Below are positions 11,936 to 16,582 of a stretch of DNA of 16,582 nt, piece after piece. Numbering within the stretch: position 1 is the first letter of the stretch; each line of letters opens with the position of its first letter. The notes below the pieces were generated by a model. That model searched no databases and was not told the origin of the DNA. It saw nothing but the letters and a program-made list of their open reading frames with translations. This DNA is from DATJQF01 sp035505995 (GTDB lineage Bacteria; Bacteroidota; Bacteroidia; Bacteroidales; FEN-979), in the NCBI GenBank assembly GCA_035505995.1, contig DATJQF010000019.1, positions 1 through 16,582 of the forward strand, given 5' to 3'. Made by a program: the position numbers and the translations under genes.

Positions 11936-14287
11936 ATGAAGTTCGTTGCCTGCCTCCTGACAGTATGCTGCCTGTGGTCGTTCACCCCGAAATCAGGAGC
12001 AGACAACGTGCCCGACAAGCACTATACCATCAGCGGGAAGATCTCGGATAAATCCAATGGCGAAAACCTCATCGGGGCGACGGTTTTCGTGAAGGAACTG
12101 AAGACCGGAACGGCATCGGATGTTTACGGGAATTATTCGCTTACCCTCAAGCCCGGCACCTATACCCTGGTTTATTCCTTCATCGGTTACCGGAGCGAGG
12201 AAAAGAAAATTGTCCTGCAGGCGGACCAGAAAATCACCATAGAGCTCACCCCCAGCGCACAAACGCTCAAGGAAGTTGAGATCACCAGCGAGAAAGACAA
12301 CCAGAATGTCAGCCGCCCTGAAATGAGCACCTTCAAGATGGACACCAAGACCATCCAGCAGATCCCCGCGCTGATGGGGGAAGTCGATGTGATCAAGGCT
12401 ATCCAGATGCTTCCCGGTGTTCAGACGGTCAGCGAGGGGACCAACGGGTTCAGCGTCCGGGGGGGCGCTCCCGACCAGAACCTGATCCTGCTCGACGATG
12501 CTACCGTCTATAATGCCTCCCACCTGATGGGGCTGTTCTCCGTCTTCAACAACGATGCGGTCAAGGACGTCACCCTGTACAAGGGAGATATCCCGCCATC
12601 TTACGGGGGAAGGCTCTCTTCGGTGCTCGACATTCATATGGACGAGGGCAACTCCAAGCAGTTCGAAGTGACCGGCGGCATCGGCATCATCGCCAGCCGC
12701 CTGACCGTGGAAGGACCCATCCTGAAAGACCGCATGTCGTTCATCGTCAGCGGCCGCCGCACCTATGCCGATCTCTTCCTGCCCCTCTCGAGTAACCCGG
12801 CGCTGCAGCATAACAAGCTTTATTTCTACGATTTCAACGCCAAGCTCAATTACCGGATCGACGACAACAATGCCTTCTTTATTTCCGGGTATTTCGGCCG
12901 TGACGTATTCAAAAATAATTTTGCCAACCTGCAATGGGGCAATGGCACCGGGACGGTCCGGTGGAACCACCTTTTCTCCAAGAGGCTTTTCGGGAATTTC
13001 ACCGCCCTGTACACCGATTACCGGTATTACCTGGGCTCGCCGCCCGGGCAGACCACCTCCTTCGACTGGCAGTCGAGCCTGCAGGATATCGGCGTAAAGG
13101 GCGATCTCAGCTATTACCTGAACCCGAACAATACCATCCGCTTCGGGGCTTCGGCCACCTATCATATGATCGATCCCGGCGTAGCCAAAGGCACCGGGAA
13201 TGAATCGGCCGTGATCGAGGTGCATGTCCCGCACAACTATTCGCTGGAAACCGGTGTGTATGCAGGCAACGAGCAACGGGCGCTCCGCTGGTTGACATTC
13301 AAATACGGGCTTCGCCTGTCGATGTTCCAGAACACGGGCCCCGGCACGGTGTACCATTATAACTCCCAGTATATCGCCATTGATTCCACGGTGTACCGTA
13401 CAGGGATCTTCTATAACACGTATTGGGGGATCGAGCCGAGACTGGGGATCCTTTTCGAGGTTAATGATAAAAATTCTTTCAAGGCCAGCTATGCCCGCAC
13501 CTACCAGTACCTGCAGCTTGCCCAGAATTCCACCATCGGCACCCCCCTGGATATCTGGTTCCCCGCCAGCCCGAATGTAAAGCCCCAGATCGCCGACCAG
13601 GTGGCTCTCGGGTATTTCAGGAACTTCCGGCATAATACGATCGAGACCTCCGTGGAAGGATATTACAAGTGGATGCAGCATGTGATCGATTTCAAAGATT
13701 TTGCGGATCTCATCCTCAATCCCAAGCTCGAAGGCGAGATCCGAACGGGCGACGCCTGGTCTTACGGACTGGAATTCCTGATCCGGCTGAACGAAAGGAA
13801 GATGAACGGCTGGATCAGCTATACCTGGTCGAGGACCTTTCGCCAGATCCCCGATATCAATAATGGAAATCCCTACCCGGCGCCCTACGACCATCCCAAT
13901 AACCTGGCGATCGTATACAATTACCAGATCAGCAAGCGGTTCACGGCTTCCCTGAACTGGATCTATGCCACCGGCACGCCGGTCACCTTCCCGACCGGGC
14001 GCGCTGTGATCGGCGGCAAGATCATCCCGATCTATTCCGACCGCAATGCCTACCGCTACCCGGATTACCACCGGCTCGACCTGTCGCTTACCTTTTATTC
14101 GAAAGAGAAGCCGGGCAGACGGTTCACCTGGGATCTCAACCTGTCGGTCTATAATGTATATGACCGTCACAATACCTGGGCGATCACGTTTGAGCAGGAC
14201 AACCAGGACCCGAATGTGACCTATGCTGAAAAGATTTACCTGTTCGGAGTGGTCCCCTCGGTAACCTTTAACTTTCACTTCCAGTGA
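11936..14287 (+). CDS. TonB-dependent outer-membrane receptor with carboxypeptidase-regulatory-like domain
   Basis: This 783-aa protein begins with a signal peptide (MKFVACLLTVCCLWSFTPK, cleavage probably near 22). A CarbopepD-regulatory-like domain follows (~30-105: ISGKISDKSNGENLIGATVF ... YSFIGYRSEEK), then LKEVEIT (111-117), which resembles the region before the plug. The plug runs ~120-235, with GFSVRGGAPDQNLILLDDAT and FSVFNNDAVKDVTLYKGDIP. The C-terminal beta-barrel is rich in alternating aromatics and ends VTFNFHFQ, the aromatic end needed for outer-membrane insertion. It imports a substrate across the outer membrane using TonB energy. It is not SusC-like in its partner: the next gene, one base away, is a DUF4249 lipoprotein, a pairing common in Bacteroidota. 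No regulator or binding site nearby indicates the substrate. It starts 21 bp after E1. Confidence 0.93.
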   Translation: MKFVACLLTVCCLWSFTPKSGADNVPDKHYTISGKISDKSNGENLIGATVFVKELKTGTASDVYGNYSLTLKPGTYTLVYSFIGYRSEEKKIVLQADQKITIELTPSAQTLKEVEITSEKDNQNVSRPEMSTFKMDTKTIQQIPALMGEVDVIKAIQMLPGVQTVSEGTNGFSVRGGAPDQNLILLDDATVYNASHLMGLFSVFNNDAVKDVTLYKGDIPPSYGGRLSSVLDIHMDEGNSKQFEVTGGIGIIASRLTVEGPILKDRMSFIVSGRRTYADLFLPLSSNPALQHNKLYFYDFNAKLNYRIDDNNAFFISGYFGRDVFKNNFANLQWGNGTGTVRWNHLFSKRLFGNFTALYTDYRYYLGSPPGQTTSFDWQSSLQDIGVKGDLSYYLNPNNTIRFGASATYHMIDPGVAKGTGNESAVIEVHVPHNYSLETGVYAGNEQRALRWLTFKYGLRLSMFQNTGPGTVYHYNSQYIAIDSTVYRTGIFYNTYWGIEPRLGILFEVNDKNSFKASYARTYQYLQLAQNSTIGTPLDIWFPASPNVKPQIADQVALGYFRNFRHNTIETSVEGYYKWMQHVIDFKDFADLILNPKLEGEIRTGDAWSYGLEFLIRLNERKMNGWISYTWSRTFRQIPDINNGNPYPAPYDHPNNLAIVYNYQISKRFTASLNWIYATGTPVTFPTGRAVIGGKIIPIYSDRNAYRYPDYHRLDLSLTFYSKEKPGRRFTWDLNLSVYNVYDRHNTWAITFEQDNQDPNVTYAEKIYLFGVVPSVTFNFHFQ

Positions 14288-14288
14288 C

Positions 14289-15143
14289 ATGAAAAAGCTC
14301 ATCCCCTATACCCTTATCCTGTTTGCGATCACCGCCTGCACCGAAAGGATCGACGTGAAGGTGAACGATACCTATACCCGGCTGGTGGTGGATGGCTCTG
14401 TGAGCACCGATACAACGGTCTATACAATCACCCTGACCAAAACGGCGGATTATTTCTATAACCAGCCCTCCCCGAAGGTGGTGGATGCAACTGTGACGCT
14501 CAGCGACGGGGATACCACCTATGCTCTCCACGAGACCGAGCCGGGCATATCGGGGAAATACAGCACCGGCCCGGGATTTTTCGGCAGGACCGGGCACGAC
14601 TACACACTGCACATCTCGCTTGCCGAGCCCATCAACAAGCTGTCCGATTACCAGGCCTCCTGCGAGCTGGTCCATGTGGCCCGCCTGGATTCCATCGGCG
14701 TGGAATTTCGTCAGGATCTGGGAAGGAACGGCATCTGGGTGATAAAATGTTATGCGCAGGAGCCGGGGAACGAGGTGAATTATTACATGTTCAACGTTTA
14801 CCGGAACGACACGCTCCTGTCGGATTCCATCAATAAAGTGAGTGTGTCGGACGATAAGTACATCAACGGGAGTTATATCAACGGGGTGGGCGTTTATTAT
14901 ATCAACAATGACGACACCCGTATGAGGCTGCATTACCGGGATAAAGTCACCCTGCAAATGTCGGGCATTACCAAGGAATATTATAACTTTATCATGCAGG
15001 TCCAGTCGGCCGGGTTCAATATTCCCTTCTTTCAGGGTCCCCCTGCGAACGTACAAGGGAATGTCAGCAACGGTGCCGTCGGATTTTTCGCCGCTTATTC
15101 GAATACCTTTGCATCCACTATCGTGAATCAAATAGGCAAATAA
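14289..15143 (+). CDS. DUF4249 lipoprotein, partner of the TonB receptor
   Basis: This 284-aa lipoprotein has signal MKKLIPYTLILFAITAC, with C17 as the lipidated cysteine. The mature part opens TERIDVKVNDTYTRLVVDGS, continues into YTITLTKTADYF (45-56) and a beta-sandwich-like stretch VVDATVTLSDGDTTYALHET (64-83). This opening pattern is typical of the DUF4249 family, found downstream of TonB receptors in Bacteroidota and probably outer-membrane surface lipoproteins. By analogy with SusD it may help capture or gate the receptor's ligand, but no ligand is established (inference). The ATG lies one base after the receptor stop, so the two are certainly co-transcribed. The C-terminus ends in VNQIGK. 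Family call is good; biochemical role unknown. Confidence 0.87.
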   Translation: MKKLIPYTLILFAITACTERIDVKVNDTYTRLVVDGSVSTDTTVYTITLTKTADYFYNQPSPKVVDATVTLSDGDTTYALHETEPGISGKYSTGPGFFGRTGHDYTLHISLAEPINKLSDYQASCELVHVARLDSIGVEFRQDLGRNGIWVIKCYAQEPGNEVNYYMFNVYRNDTLLSDSINKVSVSDDKYINGSYINGVGVYYINNDDTRMRLHYRDKVTLQMSGITKEYYNFIMQVQSAGFNIPFFQGPPANVQGNVSNGAVGFFAAYSNTFASTIVNQIGK

Positions 15144-15153
15144 TCTTTTTATC

Positions 15154-16581
15154 ATGAAGACCCTGTCGAGACTCTTCCTGCCGGCAGCCGCAGGAATTCT
15201 CCTCTCCTTGCATGCATTCCCTCAAACCGGCGGGGAACACGGTTTTCTCACCGGCAGCTGGTTAGGCAAGCTGAAGGTCCAGTCGCTGGAGCTCACCTTC
15301 ATCCTCAATTTCAGCTTCAACGAAAAAGACAGTCTGACCGTCACCATCGACAGTCCCGACCAGGGAGCAAAGGATCTTCCCACTTCAAAGGTCAGCTTCC
15401 GGGAAGATTCCGTCTTAGTATATTCCCGAAAGCTGAACGGCGTTTATAAAGCCAGGATCCTGAAGGACGAGGGAAGGATGGAGGGCACATGGGCCCAGGG
15501 ACCCTATTCTTTCCCGTTGACGGTGATTCACCAGGAAAAACCCTATGCCGTGAACCGCCCGCAGGAACCTAAGCCGCCGTTCCCTTACCTTACGGAGGAG
15601 GTATCCATTCCCAATGCCCAGGGAGGAAATACGCTGTCCGGAACGCTCACTATTCCTGAGGGAACGGGACCTTTCCCGGCTGCGGTGCTGATCACCGGCT
15701 CGGGGCCCCAGGACCGGAACGAGGAGATCTTCCAGCATAAGCCGTTCCTGCTCCTGGCCGACTGGCTGACGCGTCACGGGATCCTCGTGCTGCGCTATGA
15801 TGACCGCGGGATCGGCAAATCGACCGGGAATTTCTCTGCCGGCACCACGTTCGACTTCGCCACCGATGCCCTGGCGGCGTTCTATTACCTGAAGACCCGC
15901 AAGGAAGCGGATACCGGGAAGATCGGGTTGATCGGCCACAGCGAGGGCGCCATCATTGCTTCCCTGAATGCCGCTTCGAATAAGGAGATCGGTTTCATCG
16001 TCCTGATGGCCGGGACCGCCGTGCCGGGAGACAAGCTGCTGCTGGAGCAGACCGCGTTGATCGGTAAAGCCAGCGGGATGAACGACCGGGAGATCGCCGA
16101 AGCGCAAAAGCTCAACGGCCGCATCTATTCGGTCCTGAAGAAGGAAAAGGACACCGGGAAAGCGGAGAAGAAAATCCTCGCCATCCTGCAGAAAAGCAAC
16201 CGGGAACAGCAGAAGAAAGGAGATACGGTTGCCAGTGAGAAAGAGCTTGAGATGCAGGCAAAGACCCTGGTCGCACCCTGGCTGCGGACCTTCGTGGCGT
16301 TAAATCCCTTCCTCTACCTGGAAAAGGTCTCCTGCCCGGTGCTGGCGCTCGACGGCGAGCTGGATCTGCAGGTCCCCCCGAAAGAGAACCTGGAAGCCAT
16401 TGAGCGGGCGCTGATCTTCGCCGGGAATTCACATTACGAGACCGTGCTGTTCCCGAAGCTGAACCATCTCTTCCAGACTGCCACGACCGGCGCCCCGGAT
16501 GAATACGGAAAGATCGAAGAAACGATCGCACCGGCCGTACTGGAGAAGATCTCAGACTGGATACTTTCTGAAATAAAATGA
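15154..16581 (+). CDS. Exported alpha/beta hydrolase with N-terminal beta-rich domain
   Basis: This 475-aa protein has a signal peptide (MKTLSRLFLPAAAGILLSLH, cleavage near 24). Residues ~27-127 (GSWLGKLKVQSLELTFILNF ... GTWAQGPYSFPLTV) form a beta-rich lipocalin-like domain found ahead of such hydrolases. The hydrolase domain (~148-475) has the oxyanion motif TGSGPQDRNE (181-190), RYDDRGIGKS (214-223), the nucleophile elbow GLIGHSEGA (258-266, S263), an acidic LALDGELDLQVPP (397-409, D404 the likely triad acid) and LNHLFQ (436-441, H438). A helical cap lies at ~295-375. It probably acts as a periplasmic esterase or peptidase on small substrates. It is 10 bp after the DUF4249 gene, which suggests processing of a compound taken up by the receptor. 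The gene ends at 16581. The substrate is unknown. Confidence 0.9.
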   Translation: MKTLSRLFLPAAAGILLSLHAFPQTGGEHGFLTGSWLGKLKVQSLELTFILNFSFNEKDSLTVTIDSPDQGAKDLPTSKVSFREDSVLVYSRKLNGVYKARILKDEGRMEGTWAQGPYSFPLTVIHQEKPYAVNRPQEPKPPFPYLTEEVSIPNAQGGNTLSGTLTIPEGTGPFPAAVLITGSGPQDRNEEIFQHKPFLLLADWLTRHGILVLRYDDRGIGKSTGNFSAGTTFDFATDALAAFYYLKTRKEADTGKIGLIGHSEGAIIASLNAASNKEIGFIVLMAGTAVPGDKLLLEQTALIGKASGMNDREIAEAQKLNGRIYSVLKKEKDTGKAEKKILAILQKSNREQQKKGDTVASEKELEMQAKTLVAPWLRTFVALNPFLYLEKVSCPVLALDGELDLQVPPKENLEAIERALIFAGNSHYETVLFPKLNHLFQTATTGAPDEYGKIEETIAPAVLEKISDWILSEIK

Positions 16582-16582
16582 C

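Noticed and set aside
11993..14302. Minus-strand open frame of about 769 codons under the TonB receptor
   Set aside because: Sense frame is a complete receptor with signal peptide, plug and barrel. The antisense translation is low in organisation and has no start context.
1..16582. Mobile element, prophage, defence island or biosynthetic gene cluster
   Set aside because: No transposase, integrase, phage, restriction or assembly-line genes were seen; nearly all genes are recognisable core or common Bacteroidota functions.

Overview
The window looks like chromosome from a Bacteroidota bacterium with fairly high GC, possibly a Bacteroidales-type environmental lineage (the rank below phylum is inference). 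Four things point there: a protein with a type IX secretion (T9SS) C-terminal sorting domain; a TonB-dependent receptor with an N-terminal carboxypeptidase-regulatory-like domain, paired with a DUF4249 lipoprotein; a fused alpha/beta E1 dehydrogenase; and promoter-like TAnnTTTG boxes, the -7 signature of the phylum, a few bases upstream of several starts. Shine-Dalgarno sequences are weak or absent at most starts.

Layout. 1-1949 (minus): DUF1599 protein, then a DoxX/MauE-like membrane protein overlapping it by 14 bp, then the first 93 codons of an OppB/DppB-type ABC permease that runs off the left edge. 1950-3756 (plus, divergent): folP (dihydropteroate synthase) and cdaA (c-di-AMP synthase). 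3757-3881: convergent spacer with three 24-36 bp GC-rich repeats ending in a hairpin. 3882-5544 (minus): ruvX, def and a TPR lipoprotein as one operon. 5545-5606: compact divergent promoter region. 5607-7458 (plus): dapD (lysine/diaminopimelate synthesis) and a GT9 heptosyltransferase-like gene. 7461-9110 (minus): a large secreted protein with ~31-residue aromatic repeats and a T9SS tail. 9279-16581 (plus): a tightly packed run of tsaC, fused branched-chain-type E1, TonB receptor, DUF4249 lipoprotein and secreted alpha/beta hydrolase.

Most genes are housekeeping: folate, c-di-AMP signalling, N-terminal protein processing, rRNA maturation, tRNA t6A, cell-wall precursor and surface glycan. The last three genes form an envelope uptake/processing set of unknown substrate. 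No RNA genes, CRISPR arrays, transposons or phage genes are visible, and no gap between genes exceeds 300 bases.

I see no clear new multi-gene system. The most unusual signal is in the spacers. Two degenerate period-7 arrays, each about eight units (56 nt), end one or two bases from the start codons of folP and def; a period-8 array follows def; and two sites carry a third, GC-rich repeat family. One heptamer array also encodes the C-terminus of RuvX. The other notable item is the 31-residue repeat T9SS protein.
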